From positions 8,954,454 through 9,018,453 of the forward strand of contig JAAOOA010000060.1 of NCBI GenBank assembly GCA_012861695.1: DNA of 64,000 nucleotides, given 5' to 3'. The notes beneath the pieces were generated by a model that searched no databases, was not told where the DNA came from, and saw nothing but the letters and a program-made list of their open reading frames with translations. A program made the position numbers and the translations under genes. Origin of the DNA: Trematomus loennbergii (taxonomy: Eukaryota; Chordata; Actinopteri; Perciformes; Nototheniidae). Of the stretch, positions 51,125-61,046 are shown one piece after another. Positions within the stretch are counted from its first letter, which is position 1, and every line of letters begins with the position of its first letter.

Positions 51125-51622
51125 CTAGAAAGCCAGAGAGAAGAAGTGTGTTTTTAGTGTAGATTTAAAAACCCCTAGGGTCTGGGCCGACCTCACATGG
51201 AGGGGCAGAGTGTTCCAGAGCCTAGGGCCAGCTGCTGCGAAGGCTCGGTGCCCTGCCTGGTCTTCCGGCAGCTGGTCAGCAGACCTTAAAGCTCTGGCTG
51301 GGGTGTAGCGCTGGAGGAGTTCAGCTATATAGGCCGGAGCCAGCCCATTTAGTGCTTTAAAAACAAATAAAAGGATTTTAAAATCAATTCTGAACCGAAC
51401 TGGAAGCCAGTGTAGTGAGGCCAGAATAGGGGTGATGTGGTCACGCTTTTTGTGGCCAGTCAGCAAACGTGCAGCTGCGTTTTGGACTAGCTGCAGGCGT
51501 TTAATTGAGGCCTGGTCCATACCCACATACAGAGCGTTGCAATAGTCCAGTCTCGAGGTTACAAAGGCGTTAATAACCCTTTCTAAGTCATTAAAAGATA
51601 AATACGACTTGGTTTTGGCCAA
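51125..51622 (-). pseudogene. L2 C-terminal domain
   Basis: 165 codons: FVTSRLDYCNALYVGMDQAS, IKRLQLVQNAAARLLTGHKK, ITPILASLHWLPVRFRIDFK and the end SADQLPEDQAGHRAFAAAGP RLWNTLP. This is the conserved post-RT region of L2 elements and ends with a stop just before the 3' UTR. Confidence 0.87.
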
Positions 51623-51707
51623 TAGTCTTATTTAAAAAAGCAGGATTTGACTACGGTGCTGACCTGCTTGTCGAATTTAAAAGTGCTAGTGAAGGTCACT
51701 CCAAGGT

Positions 51708-53378
51708 TCATGACCGAGGGAGGATGTTTTTTTTGAGAGCCCAGAATATCAACCGGAGAGGCTGGAGGTTGGGTCCAAAAAAGATGACCTCAGTCTTGCT
51801 CTCGTTGAGGTTGAGAAGTTTTTGCTCAGCCAGGATTTTATCTCTGTCCATCAACTGCTGTAGTGAGTGTTTGACATTTGCTTTGAGAGGCAGATAGATC
51901 TGTACATCGTCGGCGTAGCAGTGGAAGGGAATATTATGTTTTGTGAGAATTGAACCTAGGGGCAGTATGTACAGTAGAAAAAGGATGGGGCCCAGAATCG
52001 AGCCTTGGGGAACCCCACAGGTAAGAGGGGCTTTGGCAGAGGAGAAGGCACCTAGCTGTACCGAGAAGCTACGGTCTGTCAGGTAGGACCTGAACCATGC
52101 AAGGGCAGAGCCTGTGATGCCAGCGGACTGTTCAAGCCGTGACAGCAGGATGCTATGGTCCACAGTGTCAAAGGCAGCTGTCAGGTCTAACAGCACCAAG
52201 ACAGCTGGGCTACCTGAGTCGGCGGCTAGGAGCAGATCATTAAAAACTCTTAAAAGGGCTGTTTCAGTGCTGTGCATGGGTTTGAAGCCAGACTGAAACT
52301 TTTCATGGATTCCATGCGTGGTTAAAAAAGACTGCAGCTGGGCGTAGACTACTCGCTCCAGGGCTTTTGATAAAAAAGGTAGCTGGGAGATGGGCCTAAA
52401 ATTTGCGAGAATGGAGGGGTCGAGATTTTTCTTTTTAAGTAGTGGCTTAACCACGGCATGTTTGAAGGCAGCTGGGACACATCCTGAGCTAAGAGAGGTG
52501 TTTAAAAGTAATAAAATACTTGCTCCAACTGAATCAAAAACATCTCTGAGAAGGCGAGAGGGAATGCTGTCTGAGGTGCAGTTTGTCGGCCGCAGGTGCT
52601 TGACTACATCCGAGAGAGAAGAGAGGGATACAGGCTCAAAGTGGTCGAGGACAGCAGGGCACAGAAAAGGAGCAGGATCTGGGGTAGCACTAGTGTGGGC
52701 TAGCCTAAGAGCAGATACCTTTTCAATAAAAAATGTAAGAAACTTATCACAGAGAGTAGTCGATGGGACAATAGAAGAAACATCACAGGGATTAATGATA
52801 GAGTTGAGGACATTAAAAAGAACCTGAGGTTTATGGCTGTTTTTGGAGATTAACAGAGAAATGTGCTCTGTTTTGGCTGCTTTGACTGCCGTCTGGTAGT
52901 CAGAAAGGCAAGCACGAAGGATTTCTAGGGAGACATGGAGTTTATCCTTTTTCCATTTTCTCTCTGCACGCCTGCAAGCGCGTCTGAGAGCACGAGTACA
53001 GTCATTGAGCCACGGCTCTGATAGAACTTTGGTGCGTCTAAGCGTAAAAGGAGCAACAGAATCCAGTATTAGTGTGCATGTCGAGTCAAACATGGAGATA
53101 AGCTCATCAGCATTAAAAGCACAGTTCACATCTAATTTACAGATCGGAGAAGCATTAAAAACATCAGAGAACTGTGAGGCAGTCAAGGGGTTAATCGAAC
53201 GCAGACGACGCGCAGGGGCACGTGATTCGACTCCTGCGGAAGGGATGGAGGTTGTAAACAGAACCGGTAAATGGTCTGAGATACGCGTTGCTGCACATAT
53301 TTCATCCACAGATACAGACAGTCCAAACGATAATACTAAGTCCAAAGTGTGTCCTTTTTCGTGTGTTGGGCCAGCCAC
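51708..53378 (-). pseudogene. L2 endonuclease end and reverse transcriptase
   Basis: 556 open codons: TRISDHLPVLF, a linker with LNDCTRALRRACRRAERKWK, then RT motifs LRPTNCTSDSIPSRLLRDVF, NFRPISQLPFLSKALERVVY, FQSGFKPMHSTETALLRV, motif A VLLDLTAAFDTVDHSILLSR, motif B TCGVPQGSILGPILFLLYIL, motif C FHCYADDVQIYLPL and LNESKTEVIFFGP. All three catalytic Asp positions are intact. The frame stops near 51708 in a T-run, where an indel separates it from the C-terminal part at 51125-51622. Confidence 0.9.
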
Positions 53379-54411
53379 GGACTGAACGAGACCAAAAAAT
53401 CAAGGAGATTTAAAAAGTCCCTAACCAGAGGTTTGGACTCGCAACACACATGGACATTGAAGTCTCCGGAGATCAAAACACGATCATATTTCACCATGAT
53501 CCCGGACAGAAAGTCAGAAAAGTCATTTATGAAATCCTTATTGCACTTTGGCGGACGATACACGACTGCGCAGAGTATAGGCGAGGCCGGGTTCAGTTCA
53601 AAAAGCTGCAACTCAAAGCTAGCATAGCTAGTTACAGGGTGAAGCAATCGGCATTGGAGGCTAGCTCTAAACACTGATGCTATGCCCCCACCATGGCCGT
53701 GGCACGGGGGGAGCTGAAGAATGTACAGTCAGGAGGAAGAAGTTCAGAGAACGGTGTATACTCGCCAGCGTGGACCCAGGTCTCCGTCAGGAACATAAAA
53801 TCCAGTTCACGAGAGGTGAAGAAGTCGTTTAGCAGGAACGTTTTGTTTGCTATCGACCTAGCATTTAGCAAAGCCATGCAAAGTTTTCGCTCCGGGCTTG
53901 CCGAAGGTGTAGTGCGTCTCAGCTGACGAAGATGTGCGTGTTGAACGCCGCGCGGGCCGGGAGCAGTCAGTCGGGCAGGAGGAGCTGCCAGCGGGCCAGC
54001 AGAGTCCGCAGCTCCGGAAAAACGGGCGAATCCACCGATCCCTCACATGGCGTGCAGCGGGAGGGCCATGACATCCGAGGCGTGGATAAGTCCAGAAGAA
54101 GCCGTCAGGTATGCCTTAAGATGGACCAGTGCACCACCACGCTTTCCCCGTCGTCTAAAGCGCTTTCGGCGAGGCAGGATGCAGGGCACCGGCGCAGGTA
54201 GGTGGGAATATCGACAGTAGAGGGGGGGGGACGATTTATGGTTGCCAGATGTAGGTTTGGGCAGCAATATCAACTCCAGTGAGGGTCTGAGGTGGAGGAG
54301 AGCTTGGCGATCATAAACGAGCAGAGCAGAGACATTCTGACAAACATAAAACAAAAACAGGATAGCTAAAGGTAGAGAGCTGAGGGAGCGGCGAGCCGAC
54401 ACAGGCGCCAT
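53336..54411 (-). pseudogene. L2 N-terminus and endonuclease, in several frames
   Basis: 54043-54411 reads MAPVSARRSLSSLPLAILFL then VYDRQALLHLRPSLELIL and a basic RRKRFRRRGKRGG stretch, the usual opening of fish L2 proteins. 53680-53877 holds LNARSIANKTFLLNDFF and FLTETWV, the first endonuclease motifs. 53336-53674 holds VVYRPPKCNKDFI and VLISGDFNVHV. The SDHLPV motif opens the next frame. All endonuclease motifs are present, but split by at least three indels. Confidence 0.83.
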
Positions 54412-54473
54412 CTTGAATCACGTCAGACACAGGTCTAGGACACACAGGATGAGTGAAGGATGTATTTATATAC

Positions 54474-54978
54474 CCCAGACTCATCAGGAGGCGCAGAATC
54501 AAGTGCTGAAGAGACACCTGGCTGAGGCATGGAGGCTGGAGCCTGGGAGGAGGCAGAAGGTCGAGAGGAGGCAGCGGACAGGGAGGGCAGAGAGGGAGCA
54601 ACAGTTAGAGAGGAGGCACAAGGGTGCAAGGAGTCAGCAGCATGGGCGGATGCCGCAGCTTGCTCGGACGCAGCAGCCAGGGAGGAGGAAGCAACCAGGG
54701 AGGAGGCAGCAGCTATGGAGGAGGAAGCCACCAGGGAGGAGGAAGCAGGCTGGGAGGAGGCAGCAGGCTGGGAGGAGGAGAGTGTTGCAGAGGGACAAGG
54801 CAAGGAGGAGATGGAGATCCCTGGGTCATCAAGGAGGAGGATTGGAACTGTGGGCTCCTCAAAGCCCTCATCTTCCTCTTCTTCCTCACCTTCATGTTCT
54901 CAGTCTCCTCGGAATCAGGGATGATTCGAAGAGGCCGTCCAGTCTGACTGAGCAAGTAGTCAACACCAAGCAGCTCTC
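54474..54978 (-). pseudogene. Exon 10: acidic then Ala/Ser-rich segment
   Basis: After acceptor TTTTAACAG it reads GELLGVDYLLSQTGRPLRII and PDSEETENMK. A frame slip follows; the Glu-rich EEEEEDEGFEEPTVPILLLD continues in another frame and runs into a low-complexity Ala/Ser region encoded by GGAGGCAGCAG-type repeats (about 54530-54790). The exon probably ends at the GTATAT donor near 54474; without it the frame stops at 54435. Confidence 0.6.
54530..54790. repeat. GGAGGCAGCAG-type minisatellite in exon 10
   Basis: Irregular repeats of GGAGGAGGAAGC and GGAGGCAGCAG over about 260 bp encode runs of Ala and Ser on the minus strand. Confidence 0.75.
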
Positions 54979-55079
54979 CTGTTAAAATCATCATATGGCA
55001 ATGATAGTTGTTTAACTTAGTACATTCACAGAAACCTTAAACCAAAAGTGAAATGAAGCCAGATATCAATTATACATAC

Positions 55080-55276
55080 CAGTGTATTTGGCAGGCGGCC
55101 TGAAGCTCGGCCAAACACCTTGAGGCTGTTGGTGTTGACACAGTGGGCCACACCCCCAGCATATGTCAGCAGTGATGCCTGCTTGCTGGTCACCGCAGCA
55201 GCCCCTCTATCCTGGTTCCACCTGTTCAGGCCTTCCAGGAGGTACAATTGGAAATTCAGTGCATTTGCACTGGTTC
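55080..55276 (-). pseudogene. Exon 9 of the DUF6729-like gene
   Basis: Acceptor TTGTTCCCAG, then TSANALNFQLYLLEGLNRWN, QDRGAAAVTSKQASLLTYAG, HCVNTNSLKVFGRASGRLPN and donor GTATGT. It is open across its length. The repeated Asn/Leu-rich helices look like a structural segment that follows the catalytic core. Confidence 0.7.
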
Positions 55277-55375
55277 CTGGGAACAAATAAAAATATTTTT
55301 GCCATTGAAAAATGTTTTCCTTTTCAAACTGAATACTTATGTCATAAAGAAAAACATACACATAATTGAACCAAC

Positions 55376-56177
55376 CTGGAATAAACCTGTTCAGGTGGAG
55401 ATGAAATGACTCCAGCGATGTAGACCCTCTTACACAGCGGTACTTTGTAAGCAGGATGCCACTCTTTGTGGTGGTTCCTGACACGGTGTACAGCTGCAGA
55501 CCTGGCACATCCTGGATGCACTTCACGTGGCATCTCTGCACACGCCAAATGTGCTCCATGCGCACCTGTTCCAGCAGCGGCACCCCCATAAGATCTCTCC
55601 CATTATTCACCCCCAGTTTCTCCAGCAGCTGCTCAATGAGGGTGATAGTGGCCACTTCCCCGCGCGTCCTCCTGCGGCAGTACAGGCTCAGCTCCTTTTT
55701 ACTGATCTTTCCGTCCACCATCTGATCAGTAAGACCTGGCACACCCTCCTGCACGAGTAGCGCCCTCTTTGCCTGCCGCAAGAGAGTGAGGTCCCTTGCG
55801 TCCCACTCAAAGATGCATGCAGACAGGCAGCCCATGAAGGTGGGGTAAAGGGGATGAGCGTCAGTGGTGCAGCCAACAGCCAACCTCTTCATGAAATGCC
55901 AGATGTCCAGCCGAATGTGGAGATCTGGCCAATCACTGAACCTGCTGTGCAGCATGCTTGTCCCGTCACTCACACAGCAGCCACAGTCAACATACAGCAG
56001 CACTGGGGGTGGAACAGCTGCCTGGCGATACCGCTCCATCACACCAGAGGCCATCGTGTCCAGTCCAGGCCCCTCCTGTACTGTGAGGACACTTGTCACA
56101 ATCTGGCCGACCTCATTACCAATAGAGGTCACCCAGAGAGCTGTCCCCTTAGCGTGGCCAGCCAGCTTCTTTGTGAT
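55376..56177 (-). pseudogene. Exon 8: RNase H-like core of the DUF6729-like protein
   Basis: 802 nt, open throughout. It reads ITKKLAGHAKGTALWVTSIG, LTVQEGPGLDTMASGVMERY, PPPVLLYVDCGCCV, WPDLHIRLDIWHFMKRLAVG, FMGCLSACIFEWDARD, KKELSLYCRRRTRGE and GSTSLESFHLHLNRFIPG. Candidate acidic residues are the Asp in YVDCGC (55986-55988), the Asp in LDIWHF (55905-55907) and the Glu in LESFH (55410-55412). Hydrophobic strands around the first two and a Glu-containing helix at the end are what a DDE/RNase H fold would need, but the assignment is my inference. The acceptor is CATTCCAG and the donor CCAG/GTTGGT. Confidence 0.75.
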
Positions 56178-56338
56178 CTGGAATGTGACAACAGCGATGT
56201 TTAAGTTAAAGCAGAAATTATCTATAGGAGTAAATGTATGTAGATCGATTACACTGAACACATGTTCAATAGAAACAATATTTGTAATGTTATCACTGCG
56301 GAAAAAGATGATTGTGTATAGAAGAGTATAACATACAT

Positions 56339-56905
56339 CAGGGCTTTTCAAACTCCGGACCAAGGTCCGGATCCGGACCGAACCCTGTGTCCCATTATAA
56401 CAATTTTTTTTTTTTTTTAAATTATAAAAAAAAAAAAAAGATCTGATAAATTAATGTACATCATCATGTACGCGCGTCTTGTGTCTGACGCGTTGTGAGA
56501 ATGAACGTGCATATATATTTACTTGTGTGCGCGAGCGTGACATGCATAGCAGACCGCAAGTTAACCGCAAGTTTACCTTGACATACTGTATGTATGTATT
56601 GAATGTGTGTGTGTATACAGGGGCGCCGTTTACCGACAGGCAAGGCAGGCAAGTGCTTGGACCAGAAGGGGGCCCCCAAAGAAGGTAGATTAAGAAGGTC
56701 CACAGCAACGACAACATGAAACACCCTTTAATTTACTGCAACGACATGTCGGGAAACTCCATGCATAGAGCGCCAAGAAACTGCTTCTTAATTTCAGTTT
56801 CGTTTCTCCGCTCGGGGGGGGGGACTTTACTGGCATTGATCCGGACCAGTGACCTTGTATAAAGTTCACAACTGGACCTTTAATAAAAAAGTTTGAGTAC
56901 CCCTG
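56339..56905. mobile_element. hAT MITE in intron 7, perfect 8-bp TSD
   Basis: The left CAGGGCTTTTCAAACTCCGG and right TTTGAGTACCCCTG are inverse tips. ACATACAT is exact at 56331-56338 and 56906-56913. Subterminal GGTCCGGATCCGGACCGAAC is shared with the right end of the 3.26-kb hAT at 31620-34876. The 567-bp element therefore looks like a deletion derivative of that family. CAGGGGCGCCGTTTACC at about 56630 may be the end of yet another hAT repeat. Confidence 0.9.
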
Positions 56906-56946
56906 ACATACATGGAAATTGAATACACAGTCACATTATATATTAC

Positions 56947-57271
56947 CTTTTTGGTTGAGTCCATCTTTAAAATGGAACCAAATGATGATGATTGCCTTGA
57001 TGTGGCTCATGCGGGAGAGTATATCTCTGCTGTACACGGACAGCACCCAGCGACTGCTTGGGATGTCGATGGGCTCTGGGGGCCCCTGGCAAACCACAGG
57101 GAAGAGGCCGGGCCGAGCCACAAAGTCAGCACACTCCCCAAGATAGTGTGCCAACCGCGGTTCAGCCATTCCTCCCCATGGTTCTCCTTCAGCTGCTTCA
57201 CAACACGTGCTGGGCTGTTGCCGAGTGTTCTCTCCCGAAGCAACCGAATGACACGGATGTCACAAGCATAC
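56947..57271 (-). pseudogene. Exon 7, frameshifted
   Basis: After TTTCAG it reads YACDIRVIRLLRERTLGNSP and VVKQLKENHGEEWLNR, then slips one base and continues as LAHYLGECADFVARPGLFPV, PPEPIDIPSSRWVLSVYSRD and MSHIKA. A second slip in a CAT repeat (about 56985) puts FGSILKMDSTKK in the third frame before donor GTAATA. The conserved content is readable throughout, so the lesions are few and recent relative to the family's divergence. Confidence 0.72.
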
Positions 57272-57600
57272 CTGAAATGCACATTTCATTGTATTTGTTT
57301 ATCCAAAACACAGAAAGTGTGTGATAAACCCATTGCATCAGATGTAACACAAGGTTAATTTATATCAGTTTTACCTGCTAGTTTAAATAGTTTACACAGG
57401 GCTGGGACCAGGAGGGGACAAAATAAGACAGTGATAATATCATGTAGCCTGTATATCATACCACAGCTGTATTTAACTAATTAAGAAGAAATTTGAAATG
57501 TATTAAATGTTATGATGTAATATACAATTTTTTACTATATATTTTTTTGCAGTGGTTTAAGTCTTCTCAATCACCATCTTTTAAAAACTGCTTTACTCAC

Positions 57601-58072
57601 TTTGGGTCAGAATCAGCCGGAACATTTTCTGGTGCGGCAGGTCCAGCTGGTCCCGCACGGTCTGACTGGTCGATAGAAAGTTCACGACACACACGCTGCA
57701 CCTGAGTGTCTCTGTCACCATCAGGTAATACCTGTCGATGTCCAAGACCTTCCGAGACCTCCTATGGACACCCCCGCCCGTCAGCTGCTTCCTACAAGCT
57801 GGGCAGAACACCCTCACCTTCCACAGGTGGTAGGGCATCCACACCATCAGCCGATGGGTGAAGAAGCGGTCTGGCATCGGGGTCTGGTGGTATATGAGGG
57901 CGGGGACAGGAGGCTCGTACCACAGCTTCAAATCTGGCCGCAGTTTGCCAGAATTAAAAAGGGTGTTGGAAATCTACCTCTGGTCCTGCACAGGGATGGC
58001 CTTGCTCATTTCCCGAGGCAAACAGAATGAAGCTGCAGCAGCAGTGGCTGGCTCATCTCCTCCAGACTCATT
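57601..58072 (-). pseudogene. Exon 6: DUF6729-like cysteine-rich region with in-frame stop
   Basis: The exon opens NESGGDEPATAAAASFCLPR after CCGAACAG. Following QDQR a TAG at about 57976 interrupts the frame where a Trp (TGG) would make sense (ISNTLFNSGKL continues in frame). It then reads LRPDLKLWYEPPVPALIYHQ, FFTHRLMVWMPYHLWKVRVF, CPACRKQLTGGG, RRSRKVLDIDRYYLMVTETL and CSVCVVNF. The CPAC and CSVC pairs suggest a zinc-binding fold. At the 3' end AAA is followed by GTGAGT; joining it to exon 7 leaves the frame one base short, as though a G was lost at an AAG/GTGAGT donor. Confidence 0.72.
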
Positions 58073-58164
58073 CTGTTCGGAAGAGAACAACACATTTTTG
58101 AATATATAAAGGCTACATTTAGATTTACAACAGAGCCATACAAACGAGTAGACACAGTACTCAC

Positions 58165-59115
58165 AGAGCCTACTGCCAGGATGGTGTTTACAGCAGTGCT
58201 CACAGAGGATGGAGCAGGCATGGAGGTCCTCACACAGGATGTAGAGGGAGAACTGACAGAGGATGGAGCAGGCATGGAGGTCCTCACAGAGGATGGAGCA
58301 GGCATGGAGGTCCTCACAGAGGATGTAGAGGGATAACTGACAGAGGATGGAGAAGGAGGGGAAGAGCTGGGGGACTTCCTAGCCACTAAATGTGGCTTCA
58401 GTGAGGCAGATTGTGACCCACTAAAGCGTGATTTAGTGAACTAACAGAAAAAACAGAGGTTAATTTATTGTGCAAGACAAATTAAATCATTAAAACAAAA
58501 CAGTAATTACTAAGGAAATATTTACCATTGATAAACTCAGAGGGGGCCGCAGGAAAGTCAGCTGGGCTGAGGCTACAGACTGCGGGGCATTGGCAGGCTA
58601 AAACAACAGCATTCAATCTATCAATCATGTAATGCAATACAAAATGTTATGTAACAGCAACAGCATTAAAGCACTGTAAAAGGCACGCAAGCAAGAACAA
58701 CAATAATGTTATTTTATTTTCAAATACATCACCTTAACGACGTGAAATCCACAGTTGCAGGCCATGGACCCGCCAAAGAGGGTGGTCTGTCTATGGGCCT
58801 GCATGGGGCATTTTTCAATCTGAAATGATCATAATTATTTTTTAGTCTGGAGTGAGTCACTCGATTGATCATATTTGCACCAGTATCTTGTCTATTTTCA
58901 GTAATACAGTATACTTTTAATTTAATAAGTACTAAGTAATAGGTACATGTGTTGCTATACTTTACCTTCTGATAGAGGTCATACCATTTCCGTTGCCTCG
59001 GAGCTGGTTTATTCCCCCCCTCTGAAGGCCAAACTCCAGAGTTAGCAAAGGCCTTCAGCCGGGCCAGCCATTCGGCATCTCCCATCGCTTTGTGGGTTTT
59101 GGGTTTAGTGCTCAT
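58165..59115 (-). pseudogene. Coding exons 2-5 of the DUF6729-like gene
   Basis: Four exons, each a whole number of codons. 59115-58966 (50 codons) begins exactly at an acceptor, TTACTTAG before ATG, and reads GDAEWLARLKAFANSGVWPS. 58819-58733 (29 codons) has QTTLFGGSMACNCGFHVVK, with a CNC pair. 58597-58526 (24 codons) is followed by donor GTAAAT. 58440-58165 (92 codons) is Ser/Pro/Thr-rich with repeats of TSMPAPSSV and ends at donor GTGAGT. Because all four are phase 0, they could be lost or gained without breaking the frame. The exon bounds agree with codon counts, so I trust them. Confidence 0.72.
58202..58352. repeat. Minisatellite in exon 5
   Basis: Units of GAGGATGGAGCAGGCATGG plus AGGTCCTCACA, about 30 bp, repeat four times with variants containing GATGTAGAGGGA. 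They encode the SVRTSMPAPS repeats of exon 5. Confidence 0.85.
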
Positions 59116-60037
59116 CTAAGTAAAATGTTAAGAGCAAACTACAGTGGAAAGCAAACAACACTGATACCATGTTATCAGTTATATATAATAATAAGAATAA
59201 TATGAATAATACATGTTATTTATATATTGCTTTTCCTGGTGCTCAAAGCGCGTATATATACATGTTATCTACACATATTATCTTATATAAACACATAATG
59301 TTAATATGTATACCCTGAAGTTCTCCTATCAATTATGAGTGTATGTATATTGAATTACAATTCATGTAATCTTATATACAGTATAAAGCTATCTTTAATA
59401 TATATTTAACAATATACTGTATCCCTCCTGCATCACATAAACACACACTTATACATATATTTATATTATCATATAATACTGAGTTAAAGTATATCATTTA
59501 GGTGTCTATATTAAAACAATACACTGAAACCATGCAACGCATAAACAAACTCATAAAATGCCCCGTTACCGATAGGGATCTCAAATTACAGTGGGTAATA
59601 TCAAAGTTGGTTATTGTAAAACCTTAATAAGTATACACGTATACACCGCACCTATTGTCAACAACTATCGTAAGGGCTATACAGTAGCTGTATGACTAAT
59701 GCTGGTGGTACCACAGGTCAAAACGTGTAATAAGCTAATTACAACATGCCCATTAATGTAATAAGTGTATAACAATCGGACAATCGGATGTACATATTTA
59801 CACATGGCTGTTGACAATTATTAAAATGACAGTTAACGTTTATTTAAAATAGAAACATTAGCGTTAGCAATGCTGGCGATGCTAACTAATTTGATGCAGA
59901 CTGACTAAAGTTGCCGTATACCGTCATGTAAAAGTTGACGGCAAAATAGTAAAATTACATTGAGTGATGGTTGTAAAATTGGGTTTTATGACTGTCAAAC
60001 AGGAAAAAAGGAATATTTAGTGTTGGTACTTACTTAC
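59116..60037. other. Intron 1 of the DUF6729-like gene, AT-rich
   Basis: AT-rich sequence with many ATATA runs, bounded by donor GTAAGT at 60037 and acceptor TTACTTAG at 59116 on the minus strand. The short GCTTTTCCTGGTGCTCAAAG near 59230 resembles an L2 3' end but is isolated. Confidence 0.5.
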
Positions 60038-60110
60038 TCTGGATATCTCAGATGCGCTTCGCGAGGACTGCGACAAGTCCACTGTCAATCAAAAGCGTGA
60101 GGGGGCGCGT
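60038..60110 (-). other. Probable non-coding first exon
   Basis: On the minus strand the sequence ending TATCCAGA is followed by a strong donor GTAAGTAAG. The next acceptor places the start codon at the first base of exon 2. The transcription start is not visible; the right edge is set by the CCAAT cluster upstream. Confidence 0.45.
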
Positions 60111-60163
60111 TCGGAGAGAAGCCGTGCCGTGAGTGGCTCTGTCCATTGTGATGCCGTGACGTG

Positions 60164-60254
60164 ATTGGCTCCGTCCATTGTGAACTCGCGTCGTGATTGG
60201 TTTAGGTCCAATCTCACAATGGACAGCGAGTATCATGATTGGGTGATAGATTGG
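60164..60254 (-). promoter_or_regulatory. CCAAT-box cluster upstream of the DUF6729-like gene
   Basis: Four CCAAT motifs on the minus strand at 60164, 60196, 60238 and 60250. They are mixed with direct and inverted copies of TCCATTGTGA (60141, 60174, and inverted at 60213). There is no TATA box. Position and spacing fit a CCAAT-driven promoter about 60-150 bp above the non-coding exon. Confidence 0.5.
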
Positions 60255-60329
60255 AGTTCGAGCAGACGGTCCTGCGCCAACTAGCGCCACAGCCTCCCTG
60301 TAAAAAGTATTTTTAGCAACCAAATGCTA

Positions 60330-60690
60330 TATTTTCTGTCATGTCCTAAATTCAGGGTTCTTACACCTTTTCCAAAGTCAATTTCAAGCATTTTCAAGGT
60401 ACATTTTGAAGCTTTTCAAGCATCTTACAGCTGTTGTAAATTACATATTTATATACACATACTTATACTCAAATGATTATTTCCCTACCTCACATTAAAT
60501 CAGATGTTCTTTAGGCTATGACCCATCTGTACGTAGACTGGGCATCCCATATAACCTGGCTGAGCCAATATAAAACAATCAGCCAAATAACTTTTCAATA
60601 CATTATTGATTACTATTTTTGAGGTACTTTTAGGTTGGCAGTAAACATAAGTCAGAGGTAAATGGTGTACTTTTACTCCACTACATGTAT
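60330..60690. other. No gene; short dispersed-repeat-like segment
   Basis: TTTTCCAAAGTCAATTTCAA and TTTTCAAGGTACATTTTGAA near 60368-60420 resemble a dispersed fish repeat, but no ends can be set. Confidence 0.35.
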
Positions 60691-60694
60691 TTAA

Positions 60695-61041
60695 AGGAGA
60701 GGTGTCATGGCCATTTCCACTGATCATTATTCCATTGTTGAGGTATACTAAAATAGATTTATACTGTGCATTTTTCCAAACTCACATTGGTTTCTCATAC
60801 AGCATCTCTGTAAACTACTTGTATTCACTGAATTTCACTCTCTGCCTTTAACGGCTCGTTGTAGCTCCAAAAGCTCCAGCCCCCACCCTCCCTGTGAGCA
60901 CAGTGTGCTCTGATTGGTCGGGACGTTGTGAATCGCGCTGAGCTCCGTGGAGGTGTTGTTTCCTTGTTTAGGATACATAGCGAAACACAGCCAAACTCAT
61001 CCTGAGCACACACAAACTCACAGCCGAAGTAAAAACAATAA
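60695..61041 (-). mobile_element. Half copy of the 39911-40725 MITE, reversed
   Basis: TTAA at 60691-60694 followed by AGGAGAGGTGTCATGGCCAT; the sequence then tracks the inverse of 40725 down to about 40385 (GGTTTCTCATACAGCATCTC, GAGCTCCGTGGAGGTGTTGT, GAAGTAAAAACAAT). It stops where a LINE 3' tail begins. The other half is absent from the window. Confidence 0.85.
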
Positions 61042-61046
61042 GTGTT

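Larger units (their letters stand above)
50941..54420 (-). mobile_element. Near full-length L2-type LINE in intron 10
   Basis: On the minus strand: the start codon region near 54411 (MAPVSARRSLSSLPLAIL), endonuclease, RT, C-terminal domain, a 3' UTR with TTTATAAGCAC-type sequence, and a 3' tail of AATCA-like repeats (ATCAAATCAAATCAAATCAG, inverted) at about 50938-50958. The length is about 3.5 kb. At least four frameshifts split the ORF. It lies between exons 10 and 11 of the DUF6729-like gene in the same orientation. No clear target duplication was found. Confidence 0.88.
49695..60038 (-). pseudogene. Twelve-exon DUF6729-like, transposase-like gene (dead copy)
   Basis: A split gene whose exons I placed by reading frame plus GT..AG signals: a non-coding exon ending 60038, then exons 59115-58966, 58819-58733, 58597-58526, 58440-58165, 58072-57601, 57271-56947, 56177-55376, 55276-55080, 54978 to about 54474, 50840-50752, and about 50645 to the stop at 49695. 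The product resembles an uncharacterised protein family that I recall as strongly expanded in fish genomes and partly described by the DUF6729 domain. It combines a cysteine-rich middle and a D..D..E-type core. Lesions: stop in exon 6, frame slips in exons 7, 10 and 12, suspect splice sites, an L2 insertion in intron 10 and a hAT MITE in intron 7. Whether the family is a transposon or a domesticated host gene is unknown to me; no flanking terminal repeats were found. Confidence 0.75.

Noticed and set aside
53932..54985. Long plus-strand frames rich in Arg/Gln/Glu
   Set aside because: They are antisense to the L2 start and to the Ala/Ser-rich exon 10 minisatellite.
58202..58352. Regular repeats considered as a CRISPR-like array
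   Set aside because: The units are contiguous coding repeats without unique spacers, in a vertebrate exon.
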